Made by a program: the position numbers and the translations under genes. Shown here in pieces: positions 1 to 6,198 of a stretch of 6,887 nt of DNA. Origin of the DNA: Actinomycetota bacterium (lineage in GTDB: Bacteria > Actinomycetota > Actinomycetes > Streptosporangiales > Streptosporangiaceae); the NCBI GenBank assembly GCA_003161205.1, contig PMOU01000176.1:848-7734 (forward strand). The letters are read 5' to 3'. The notes below the pieces were generated by a model, which saw nothing but the letters and a program-made list of their open reading frames with translations, had not been told where the DNA came from and searched no databases. Numbering within the stretch: the stretch's first letter is position 1; each line of letters starts with the position of its first letter.

Positions 1-1940
1 ACCACGCGCAGAGCCAGGTGCACAGGTTCCTGAACTGCCTCGGCGGCTATGTGCGGCACGTGAACAGCTACAGCCTCGGCACCTCCACGGTGCTGCTGCC
101 CTATGTGATCGCCGACATGGACCTGCTGCTCACCCGGGCCACGGCCAAGTCGGTGATCGCGGAGCACAGCGAGCTGGTGGTCGCCTTCGGCGGGCTGTCG
201 CCGAAGAACGCGGCGGTGTCACCGGGCGGGGTGTCCCGGCACAATGCCCGCGGCTGGGTAAGCGCCGCCCGGGCACGGGGCTGCCGGTTCGTCTCGGTGA
301 GCCCGATCCGCGACGACACGGCCGCCGAGGCACAGGCCGAGTGGATCGCCCCGCGCCCCGGAACCGACGCCGCGCTGATGCTGGCGCTCGCCCAGGTGCT
401 GGACGCCGACGGCCTGGCCGACACCGGCTTCCTGGACCGTTACACCGCCGGTTACCCGCGGTTCGCCCGCTACCTGCGCGGTGAGGCAGACGGCGTGGTG
501 AAGAATCCTCGATGGGCTGAGGCGATCACGGGCGTGCCGGCCGAGCGTATCCGGGAACTCGCGCACGAGATGGCGACGGCGCGCACTTTGGTGACCGTCA
601 GCTGGTCGCTGCAGCGTGCCCGCCACGGGGAGCAGCCGCTGTGGCTCGGCGTGGTGCTCGCTGCCATGCTCGGCCAGATCGGGCTGCCGGGCGGCGGTTT
701 CGGCCACGGTTACGGGTCCGCGTCCCTGGTCGGCGAGCCAGCGCCCCAGTTCTCGGTGCCGCGGCTGCCGCAGGGCCGGAACGGGGTTTCCGCGTTTATC
801 CCGGTGGCGCGGATCGCGGACATGCTGCTGAATCCCGGTGCGGCCTACGATTACAACGGGCAGCGGCTGACCTACCCGGACATCCGGCTGGTGTACTGGT
901 GCGGCGGTAACCCGTTTCATCACCATCAGGACCTCGCCCGGCTGCGCGAGGCGTTCGCCCGGCCGGAGACGGTCGTGGTGCATGACCCGTTCTGGACGGC
1001 GACCGCCCGGCACGCCGACATCGTGCTGCCGGCCACCATGACCATCGAACGTGACGACTACGGCTCCGGGCAGAACGACCGGATGTTCTTCCCGATGCCA
1101 GCGCTGACCCGGCCGCACGGCGAAGCCCGGGACGACTACGTCATCTTCGCGGAGCTAGCGGAAAGACTCGGCGCGAGCAAGGATTTCACCGAGGGCCGCA
1201 CGGCGATGGACTGGCTGCGCTACCTGTATGACGAGTGGCGGGGCAAACTGGCTGAGCGGGGACGGGAAGTACCGGGTTTTGACGAGTTCTGGGCCACCGA
1301 CGGCCTCGAACTGCCGGTGGCCAGCGAATCGCAGGTGGCGTTTGCTGATTTCCGCGCCGACCCGGAGGGTCACCCGCTGACCACTCCGACCGGGAAAATC
1401 GAAATCTTCTCTGAAACAATTGACAGCTACCATTACCCAGACTGCCCGGGCCACCCGGTCTGGCGCGAACCGGACGAATGGCTCGGCTCCCCGGCCGCCC
1501 GGTGCTACCGCTTGCAGCTGGTCGCCAACCAGCCGCGATCCCGGCTGCACAGCCAGTTGGACGTCGGCGCGTACAGCCAGTCGCTCAAGATCGCCGGGCG
1601 TGAACCGGTGCGGCTGCATCCTGCCGACGCGGCCGCCCGCGGCCTGCGCGACGGCGACCTCGTACGGATCTTCAACGACCGGGGGGCCTGCCTGGCCGGG
1701 CTGGCTGTCGACGAAGCGATGCGGCCCGGGGTCGCCCAGCTCTCCACCGGCGCCTGGTACGACCCGGACCCGGCCGACCCGGGCTTTTGCCGTCACGGCA
1801 ACCCCAACGTGCTCACCGCCGACCGTCCCTCCTCGACCCTCAGCCAGGGTTGCACGGGTCAGCTGGCCCTCGTGGAGATTGAGCCGTACCGCGGCGTCCC
1901 GCCAGAGCTTTCGGTCACCCGGCCGCCCGCGACCGCCTGA
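1..1940 (+). CDS. Molybdopterin-dependent oxidoreductase, biotin/methionine sulfoxide or TMAO reductase type (5' partial)
   Basis: The frame is open from base 3 to the TGA at 1938-1940, giving about 645 visible residues. Full members of this DMSO reductase subgroup are about 750-830 residues, so roughly 120-150 N-terminal residues lie before the window and a signal peptide cannot be judged. The visible start (HAQSQVHRFLN) matches the BisC/TorA/DorA signature. The serine of NSYSLGT (codon 72-74) sits where this family ligates molybdenum. Further family landmarks are HGEQPLWLG followed by GQIGLPGGGFGHGYGS (about 630-725), WCGGNPFHHHQD (about 898-933), and HADIVLPATMTIERDD (about 1011-1060). The C-terminal dinucleotide-binding domain (about 1500-1890) contains ANQPRSRLHSQLD, KIAGREPV and HGNPNVLTAD. 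Known members reduce S- or N-oxides using bis-MGD molybdenum cofactor. The substrate here (biotin sulfoxide, methionine sulfoxide, TMAO or DMSO) cannot be assigned. No electron-transfer subunit or maturation chaperone gene follows it. Confidence 0.93.
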   Translation, partial: HAQSQVHRFLNCLGGYVRHVNSYSLGTSTVLLPYVIADMDLLLTRATAKSVIAEHSELVVAFGGLSPKNAAVSPGGVSRHNARGWVSAARARGCRFVSVSPIRDDTAAEAQAEWIAPRPGTDAALMLALAQVLDADGLADTGFLDRYTAGYPRFARYLRGEADGVVKNPRWAEAITGVPAERIRELAHEMATARTLVTVSWSLQRARHGEQPLWLGVVLAAMLGQIGLPGGGFGHGYGSASLVGEPAPQFSVPRLPQGRNGVSAFIPVARIADMLLNPGAAYDYNGQRLTYPDIRLVYWCGGNPFHHHQDLARLREAFARPETVVVHDPFWTATARHADIVLPATMTIERDDYGSGQNDRMFFPMPALTRPHGEARDDYVIFAELAERLGASKDFTEGRTAMDWLRYLYDEWRGKLAERGREVPGFDEFWATDGLELPVASESQVAFADFRADPEGHPLTTPTGKIEIFSETIDSYHYPDCPGHPVWREPDEWLGSPAARCYRLQLVANQPRSRLHSQLDVGAYSQSLKIAGREPVRLHPADAAARGLRDGDLVRIFNDRGACLAGLAVDEAMRPGVAQLSTGAWYDPDPADPGFCRHGNPNVLTADRPSSTLSQGCTGQLALVEIEPYRGVPPELSVTRPPATA

Positions 1941-1966
1941 AGTTTCCGCTCCGGAGGCCAGCAGTC

Positions 1967-1990
1967 GGCGGGCAACGACGGTGACCCGCC
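1967..1990 (+). terminator. Weak GC stem-loop after the molybdoenzyme gene
   Basis: A perfect 6-bp inverted repeat, GGCGGG (1967-1972) and CCCGCC (1985-1990), encloses a 12-nt loop and starts 26 nt after the upstream stop codon. The downstream bases are only mildly T-rich and have no uninterrupted U-tract. It may end or slow transcription of the molybdoenzyme gene before the next promoter, but the stem is short and could be chance in such GC-rich DNA. Confidence 0.2.
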
Positions 1991-2019
1991 TGGTTTCAGG
2001 TTGTCACTTTCTGGTTACA
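1990..2019 (+). repeat. Direct repeat CTGGTTnCA, two copies 21 bp apart, over the promoter
   Basis: CTGGTTTCA at 1990-1998 and CTGGTTACA at 2011-2019 are identical at eight of nine positions, and their starts are 21 bp apart, two helical turns. A related GGTTGTCA lies between them at 1999-2006. The second copy overlaps the candidate -10 and the first covers the -35 region, so a regulator bound on one DNA face could control the GGDEF-EAL gene. This is inferred from spacing and position only; no regulator is identified. Confidence 0.3.
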
Positions 2020-2021
2020 AT
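2016..2021 (+). promoter_or_regulatory. Candidate -10 element for a leaderless transcript of the GGDEF-EAL gene
   Basis: TACAAT matches five of six bases of the sigma-70/HrdB-type -10 consensus TATAAT and fits the actinobacterial TANNNT form. Six bases separate it from the ATG at 2028-2030, so a normal initiation distance would place +1 on the A of that ATG. No Shine-Dalgarno-like purine run precedes the ATG, which fits leaderless translation. The -35 region at 16-17 bp spacing (about 1993-1999, GTTTCA/TTTCAG) is only a partial match. Confidence 0.55.
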
Positions 2022-2027
2022 TCGCAC

Positions 2028-4463
2028 ATGGGGGCTGAACAGGATCTACTTCGGGCTGCTGCCGTCACCGGGCCCAATGCGGGCAAACGTGGCGAACTGG
2101 GGCGGCTCGGTCAGGAACGGCGGGCGGGTGATCGCGGCAGGATCGTCCTAGGGACCACGTACCTGCTCATGGGCGTGCTCCTGGCGGGGTATGTCGCGTT
2201 CCTGGCCATCCGGGGCGCCAGCGGCGATTCGAAGCTGGTCACCGGCTGGGGGCCGGCCGGTTTTGAGCTGGTCGCCGGCGCCCTGTGCCTCGCGCGCGGG
2301 GTGACCCGGCGGCCGAGGCGAGCGGTGGCACTGACCCTGGGCCTCGCCATAATCTCGTGGGCGCTGGGCGACCTCGTCCTGGCGATAGAGGCACAGCGGG
2401 GGGTAACGCCCCCGACACCCTCGCTCAAGGACGTCTTCTACCTAGGCTTCTACCCGTTGGCCTACGTGGCGGCGGTGATCTTTATTCGCGGGGATACCAG
2501 ACGGCTCACCACTCCGAGCTGGCTGGACGGGGCCGTCGCGAGTGTCGGCACCGCGTCGGTGTGCGCGGCGTTCGTGTTCTCCCGGGTCCTTCAGCTGACT
2601 GGCACAGATCCCGTCGCGACAGCGACCAACCTGGCCTATCCGATCGGGGACGTGCTGCTGCTCAGCCTGATCATGGGCGGTTCGACGGTGATGCCCGGCA
2701 GGCGGAAGGCGCCGTGGGTGCTGATGGCCGCGGGAATGGCCATCAACGCCGTGGGTGACACCGCCAACCTCTTCGGGACATCATTCGGGGCGTCCCGGCT
2801 AGGTTTCGTTTTCAACGCCATCGCCTGGCCGGCGTCGTTGCTGGTCCTGTCCGTCTCTGTCTGGTTGCGGCCGCGGCCAGCCGACCTGCAGGCAGTTCAG
2901 GAGCCAGCGTCGTTCGTCATTCCAGGGCTGGGCGCGGTGTGCGCGCTGGCCGTCCTGTTCGTCGGGAACCTGCACGGAACGAGCCGGCTCTCGCTCGGGC
3001 TCGCGACCGCTGCCCTCCTGCTGGCCGGCGTCCGGCTCGCTATGTCCGTGCGCGGGATCAGGTCCCTCAGCCAGGAGCGCCGTCGGCAGTCCGTCACCGA
3101 TGAGCTCACCGGCCTTGGCAATCGCCGTTACCTCACTACCGTGCTCGACACGTTCTTCGCCGACTACGACGAGGCGGCAGATCGACCGCGAACGATCGCC
3201 CTGCTCTTCGTGGACCTCAACCACTTCAAGGAGGTCAACGACACCTTCGGCCACGCCATCGGCGACAAGCTCCTCAAGCAGCTAGGCCCGCGGCTGTCCG
3301 CCTGCGTGGGCAGAGACGACCTGCTCATCCGGCTCGGGGGTGACGAGTTCGTCGTCATACTTGTGGATGCTGACGCGGACCACGCGGCCACGGTGGCCCA
3401 GCGGCTGACGGACGGACTGGCCGAGCCTTTCATCACGGACACGGTGCGGATCCCCATCGGCGCGAGTATCGGCATGGCGGTCGCGCCAGCCGACGCCACC
3501 GACCCAGCTGGCCTGCTGTGGTGCGCCGACATCGCGATGTACCGGGCCAAGCTGACCGGTGCCCCCTTCGCGACCTACCAGCCGGACCTCGACAAGACCG
3601 CGAACCGGATGCTGCTGCTGCACGAACTACACACGGCGATCGAGGAACGTCAGCTGATCCTGCACTACCAGCCACAGCTTGATCTGCGGACGGGCGAGAT
3701 CATCGCCGTGGAGAGCCTGATCCGCTGGGCGCATCCCCGGCTCGGCATCGTGCCACCGGCGGACTTCCTGCCGCTCGCCGAGGAAGCCGGCCTCATGGGG
3801 TCGATCACGGCCCTCGTGCTCAACGACTCTCTCGCGCAGTGCGCGGCCTGGCGCCGCGCCGGCAAGCACCTGTCGGTCTCCGTCAATATTTCACCGGTGA
3901 ACTTGCTCGACCCCGGGTTCACCACCCTCGTCCGCGACCTTCTCGACGGTCACCAGGTGCCCGCCGAAGCTCTCGTCCTGGAGATCACCGAGACCACCGC
4001 CATCACTCACTTTGACACGTCCCAGAGTGTGATCTCCGAACTCCAGGGCCTTGGCATCGTGGTGTCGATCGATGACTTCGGCGCCGGCTTCACGTCACTG
4101 GGGCACCTCAGCAACCTGGCGGTCAGGGAACTCAAGCTGGACCGGGTCTTCACCGCGGCGCTTACCGGCGATGACCGCGGCCGCGCCCTCGACCTCATCC
4201 GGGCGACCATCGAACTCGGTCACGCGCTGGGCCTGCGTATCGTGGCCGAAGGAATCGAGGACTCCGCCACGCTGGAGCTACTGTCCGACCTTGGCTGTGA
4301 CATCGGCCAGGGGTATTACATCAGCACGCCCAAGCCAGCCAGCCTGCTCAGACTCGCTCCCGGGGATTCGCGAAAGCGTCCCGGCCGGAGCCTGCCGCTT
4401 CCACCGCAGCGGCAGGCTTCTCGCACTGGCAAGAGCCCTTCGCCCACTGCCGATAGCCGGTAA
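2028..4463 (+). CDS. Polytopic membrane GGDEF-EAL protein, putative bifunctional diguanylate cyclase/phosphodiesterase
   Basis: This 811-residue protein should make and/or break cyclic-di-GMP at the inner face of the membrane. Residues about 41-341 contain some eight to ten hydrophobic segments with short loops, forming an uncharacterised sensor region that looks internally duplicated. The GGDEF domain (about 352-515) has DELTGLGNRR, FVDLNHFKEVND and an intact GGDEF at 437-441. The inhibitory-site RxxD is GRDD, lacking its arginine. The EAL domain (about 527-776) has the signature as ESL (562-564, in ESLIRW). The other expected residues are visible: SVNIS asparagine, LEITET glutamate, IDDFGAGF (DD at 682-683), LKLD lysine, VAEGIE glutamate and GQGYY glutamine. 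Both activities are therefore plausible, but net activity cannot be read from sequence. A basic, proline-rich tail of about 35 residues follows. The ATG at 2028 is preferred because an in-frame TTG at 2001 lies upstream of the likely -10 element. No PAS or receiver domain is seen. Confidence 0.92.
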   Translation: MGAEQDLLRAAAVTGPNAGKRGELGRLGQERRAGDRGRIVLGTTYLLMGVLLAGYVAFLAIRGASGDSKLVTGWGPAGFELVAGALCLARGVTRRPRRAVALTLGLAIISWALGDLVLAIEAQRGVTPPTPSLKDVFYLGFYPLAYVAAVIFIRGDTRRLTTPSWLDGAVASVGTASVCAAFVFSRVLQLTGTDPVATATNLAYPIGDVLLLSLIMGGSTVMPGRRKAPWVLMAAGMAINAVGDTANLFGTSFGASRLGFVFNAIAWPASLLVLSVSVWLRPRPADLQAVQEPASFVIPGLGAVCALAVLFVGNLHGTSRLSLGLATAALLLAGVRLAMSVRGIRSLSQERRRQSVTDELTGLGNRRYLTTVLDTFFADYDEAADRPRTIALLFVDLNHFKEVNDTFGHAIGDKLLKQLGPRLSACVGRDDLLIRLGGDEFVVILVDADADHAATVAQRLTDGLAEPFITDTVRIPIGASIGMAVAPADATDPAGLLWCADIAMYRAKLTGAPFATYQPDLDKTANRMLLLHELHTAIEERQLILHYQPQLDLRTGEIIAVESLIRWAHPRLGIVPPADFLPLAEEAGLMGSITALVLNDSLAQCAAWRRAGKHLSVSVNISPVNLLDPGFTTLVRDLLDGHQVPAEALVLEITETTAITHFDTSQSVISELQGLGIVVSIDDFGAGFTSLGHLSNLAVRELKLDRVFTAALTGDDRGRALDLIRATIELGHALGLRIVAEGIEDSATLELLSDLGCDIGQGYYISTPKPASLLRLAPGDSRKRPGRSLPLPPQRQASRTGKSPSPTADSR
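4387..4420 (+). terminator. Strong GC hairpin inside the 3' coding tail of the GGDEF-EAL gene
   Basis: GCCTGCCGCT (4390-4399) and AGCGGCAGGC (4408-4417) are perfect reverse complements around an 8-nt loop. The stem extends by an A-T pair (4389/4418), a G-T wobble and a G-C pair, to about 13 bp. TTCTC then continues downstream, with no long T-run. It lies 41 bases before the stop codon at 4461-4463, in codons for the low-complexity tail after the EAL domain. It resembles an intrinsic terminator or 3'-end stabiliser that the reading frame runs through. The structure is clear in the sequence; its function is not. Confidence 0.45.
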
Positions 4464-4544
4464 ACAGACCGCGGACCGCCAGCGGCCAGTTCACATCCCC
4501 TAAGCTCGACGGCCAGGCGTGGCAGGCAAGAAACCACGTGAGCT

Positions 4545-4557
4545 AAGGAGCAAGGGA
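4545..4557 (+). promoter_or_regulatory. Ribosome binding site deciding the start of the LLM oxidoreductase
   Basis: Two purine-rich runs precede the ATG at 4564: AAGGAG (4545-4550), 13 nt away, and AAGGGA (4552-4557), 6 nt away. The second has normal spacing. Both lie inside the longer reading frame that would begin at the GTG at 4519, so they argue for the ATG at 4564 as the true start. Confidence 0.6.
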
Positions 4558-4563
4558 ACGCCG

Positions 4564-5526
4564 ATGGGATCGCAAGCGCGCTGGGGTCTGACGCTGCCGC
4601 TGAGCGGGCTGCCGCTCGCCGCCCAGAGGGATCTGGTGGCGGGCCTGCCCGACCTCGGCTACACCGATGCGTGGTCGGGGGAGCTGAACGGGATCGACGG
4701 CTTCACGCCGCTGGTCCTGGCCTCCCAGTGGGCGCCGCAGCTGCGGCTGGGCACCGCGATCGTCGGCATTTACACGCGCGCGCCGGTCTCGCTCGCCGTC
4801 CAGGCCGGCACGCTGGCCGCGCTGGCTCCGGGCCGGTTCGTGCTGGGCATCGGCACCTCCTCCCAGGTCGCCGTCGAGCAGTGGAACGGCATCGCGTTCG
4901 ACCGGCCCTTCCAGCGGTCGCGGGACATGCTGCGGTTCCTGCGCGAGGCGCTGGCCGGCGGCAAGGTCACCCGGGAGTACGAGACGTTCTCGGTGAACGG
5001 CTTCCGGCTAGACCCGGCCCCCGAGGTCCCGCCGGCGCTCGCCCTGGCCGCGCTGCGACCCGGCATGCTCAGGCTCGCCGCCGCCGAGGCCGGCATCGCG
5101 ATCACCAACTGGCTCGCCCCCAGCGACGTGCCGAAAGTGCGTGCCGCGGCCGGCCCGGACTGCGAGCTGGTCGCCCGGATCTTCGTCTGCCCGACCACCG
5201 ACGCCGGCACCGCCCGGATGATCGGCAGGCGGATGATCGCCGCCTACCTCACCGTGCCGGTGTATGCCGCCTTCCAGCAGTGGCTCGGCCGCGGCGACAT
5301 CATCGAGCCCCTGCTGACCGCCTGGAACTCCGGTGACCGCAAGGCCGCGGTGGAGGCCATCCCCGACGCGCTCGTCGACGACCTGGTGATCCACGGACCC
5401 GCGGAACAATGTCGGGAACGCGTGGCCGAGTACCAGGCGGCCGGCCTGGACACTCCCGTCATCTTGATCTTGCCGGTCCCCGGTCTCGACCTCGCCGGCG
5501 CCATCAGCAAGCTCGCGCCCGCCTGA
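4564..5526 (+). CDS. LLM-class F420-dependent oxidoreductase, Rv3093c-like
   Basis: The 320-residue product fits the length and layout of a single-domain luciferase-like (TIM-barrel) flavin/F420 oxidoreductase. Visible family features include the N-terminal strand RWGLTLPLSG, LGYTDAWSGE (31-40), LRLGTAIVGIYTRAP (60-74), and the glycine-rich phosphate-binding segment APGRFVLGIGTSS (88-100). These are followed by WNGIAFDRPFQRSRDML (107-123), ALRPGMLRLAA (163-173), TNWLAPSDVP (181-190), and a C-terminal helix IHGPAEQCRERVAEYQAAGLD (276-296) typical of the family. The overall pattern resembles the Mycobacterium Rv3093c-type group, thought to use cofactor F420, but F420 rather than FMN is inferred from family. 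The substrate is unknown. It begins 100 bp after the GGDEF-EAL gene, so read-through is possible, though the hairpin in that gene's tail could separate them. It ends 12 bp from the convergent response regulator. An upstream in-frame GTG (4519) would add 15 residues and is less likely. Confidence 0.88.
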   Translation: MGSQARWGLTLPLSGLPLAAQRDLVAGLPDLGYTDAWSGELNGIDGFTPLVLASQWAPQLRLGTAIVGIYTRAPVSLAVQAGTLAALAPGRFVLGIGTSSQVAVEQWNGIAFDRPFQRSRDMLRFLREALAGGKVTREYETFSVNGFRLDPAPEVPPALALAALRPGMLRLAAAEAGIAITNWLAPSDVPKVRAAAGPDCELVARIFVCPTTDAGTARMIGRRMIAAYLTVPVYAAFQQWLGRGDIIEPLLTAWNSGDRKAAVEAIPDALVDDLVIHGPAEQCRERVAEYQAAGLDTPVILILPVPGLDLAGAISKLAPA

Positions 5527-5555
5527 CACGCCCTAGTGCTACCGGCTGGTCAGGC
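5521..5555. terminator. Inverted repeat straddling both convergent stop codons
   Basis: GCCTGAC (5521-5527) and GTCAGGC (5549-5555) are perfect 7-bp reverse complements separated by 21 nt. They span the stop codons of the LLM oxidoreductase (5524-5526) and of the response regulator (5539-5541, reverse strand). An overlapping + strand hairpin is GGCCCGC (5553-5559) with GTGGGCC (5563-5569), a three-base loop and one G-U pair. Either could help end transcription between the convergent genes, but neither is followed by a T-run and the first has a long loop. Confidence 0.25.
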
Positions 5556-6198
5556 CCGCATCGTGGGCCAGCAGCCCGGCCTGGGTGCGGTTGTCCAGGC
5601 CGAGTTTTTCCAGCATCCGGGAAACGTAGCCCTTGACCGTGGCCTCGGAGAGGTAGAGACGGCCCGCGATCTGGGCGTTGGACAGCCCCTCGCCCAGGCA
5701 GGCGAGCACGTCGGCCTCGCGCTCGGTGAGCGAGCCGGTCAGTTTGCGGGCGCGCTCGGCGGCGGGCCGGCTGTCGGCGGAGGCGGCGATCAGCCTGCGG
5801 GCGGCCGCGGGGGAGAGCACCGTGTGGCCTTCGGCCGCCACCCGCACCAGCCCGATCAGGTCCTCCGGCGGTGTGGACTTGACCAGGAACCCGGCCGCCC
5901 CCGCCCGCAGCGCGCGCAGCACGTACTGGTCGGCGTCGAAGGTGGTGAGCACCACCACGACCGGCGGGGCGGCGAGCCTGCCGATCTGCTCGATCGCCGC
6001 GATCCCGTCCAGCACGGGCATCCGCAGGTCCATGAGCACCACATCGGGGCGGTTGCGGACGACCGCGGCCACGCCCGCCGCGCCGTCGTACGCCTCATCC
6101 ACGACCTCGATGTCGGGCGCGGAGCCGAGGATCGTGCGCAGGTGCGCGCACACCATCGGCTCGTCGTCCACCACGACCACCCGGACCATGCCGGTCAC
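5539..6198 (-). CDS. NarL/FixJ-family (LuxR-type) response regulator
   Basis: This 219-residue cytoplasmic transcription factor has a receiver domain (about 4-125) and a LuxR-type helix-turn-helix (about 153-215). Receiver residues are complete: acidic pair D11-D12, phospho-acceptor D57 in LMDLRMP, T84 in VVLTTFD, and K106 in FLVKS. The output domain shows LTEREADVLACLGEGLSNAQIA, then LSEATVKGYVSRMLEKLGLDNRTQA, a standard recognition helix. Phosphorylation should come from the kinase encoded just upstream on the same strand. The GTG at 6198-6196 overlaps the kinase stop as GTGA, the usual sign of translational coupling. An ATG three codons later (6189-6187) gives MVRVVVVDDEP, which resembles typical regulator starts, so the start is uncertain by three residues. 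Target genes are unknown. Confidence 0.95.
   Translation of the reverse strand: MTGMVRVVVVDDEPMVCAHLRTILGSAPDIEVVDEAYDGAAGVAAVVRNRPDVVLMDLRMPVLDGIAAIEQIGRLAAPPVVVVLTTFDADQYVLRALRAGAAGFLVKSTPPEDLIGLVRVAAEGHTVLSPAAARRLIAASADSRPAAERARKLTGSLTEREADVLACLGEGLSNAQIAGRLYLSEATVKGYVSRMLEKLGLDNRTQAGLLAHDAGLTSR

Noticed and set aside
219..1118. A 299-codon open frame on the - strand inside the molybdoenzyme gene
   Set aside because: It lies fully within a conserved coding region and reads as Arg/Gly/His-rich low-complexity sequence, so it is a GC shadow.
1155..1796. A 213-codon open frame on the - strand inside the molybdoenzyme gene
   Set aside because: It is antisense to the conserved dinucleotide-binding domain, has no recognisable motif and is a codon-bias shadow.
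2001..2030. TTG at 2001 as the start of the GGDEF-EAL gene, and TTGTCA at 2001-2006 as its -35 box
   Set aside because: The TTG start lies upstream of the probable transcription start and has no ribosome site. As a -35 box, TTGTCA would be only 9 bp from the -10, too close for sigma-70-type spacing.
1420..2151. A + strand frame bridging the molybdoenzyme 3' end and the GGDEF-EAL 5' end
   Set aside because: It overlaps two well-supported genes in another frame and its product is Thr/Arg/Pro/Ser-rich with no domain; it also runs through the promoter region.
4490..4506. TTCACA (4490-4495) and TAAGCT (4501-4506) as a promoter for the LLM oxidoreductase
   Set aside because: Each box resembles its consensus, but they are only 5 bp apart and no suitable partner is seen at 16-18 bp from either.
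4535..4540. CACGTG palindrome in the gap before the LLM oxidoreductase
   Set aside because: A single six-base palindrome is too short and too likely by chance to call an operator.
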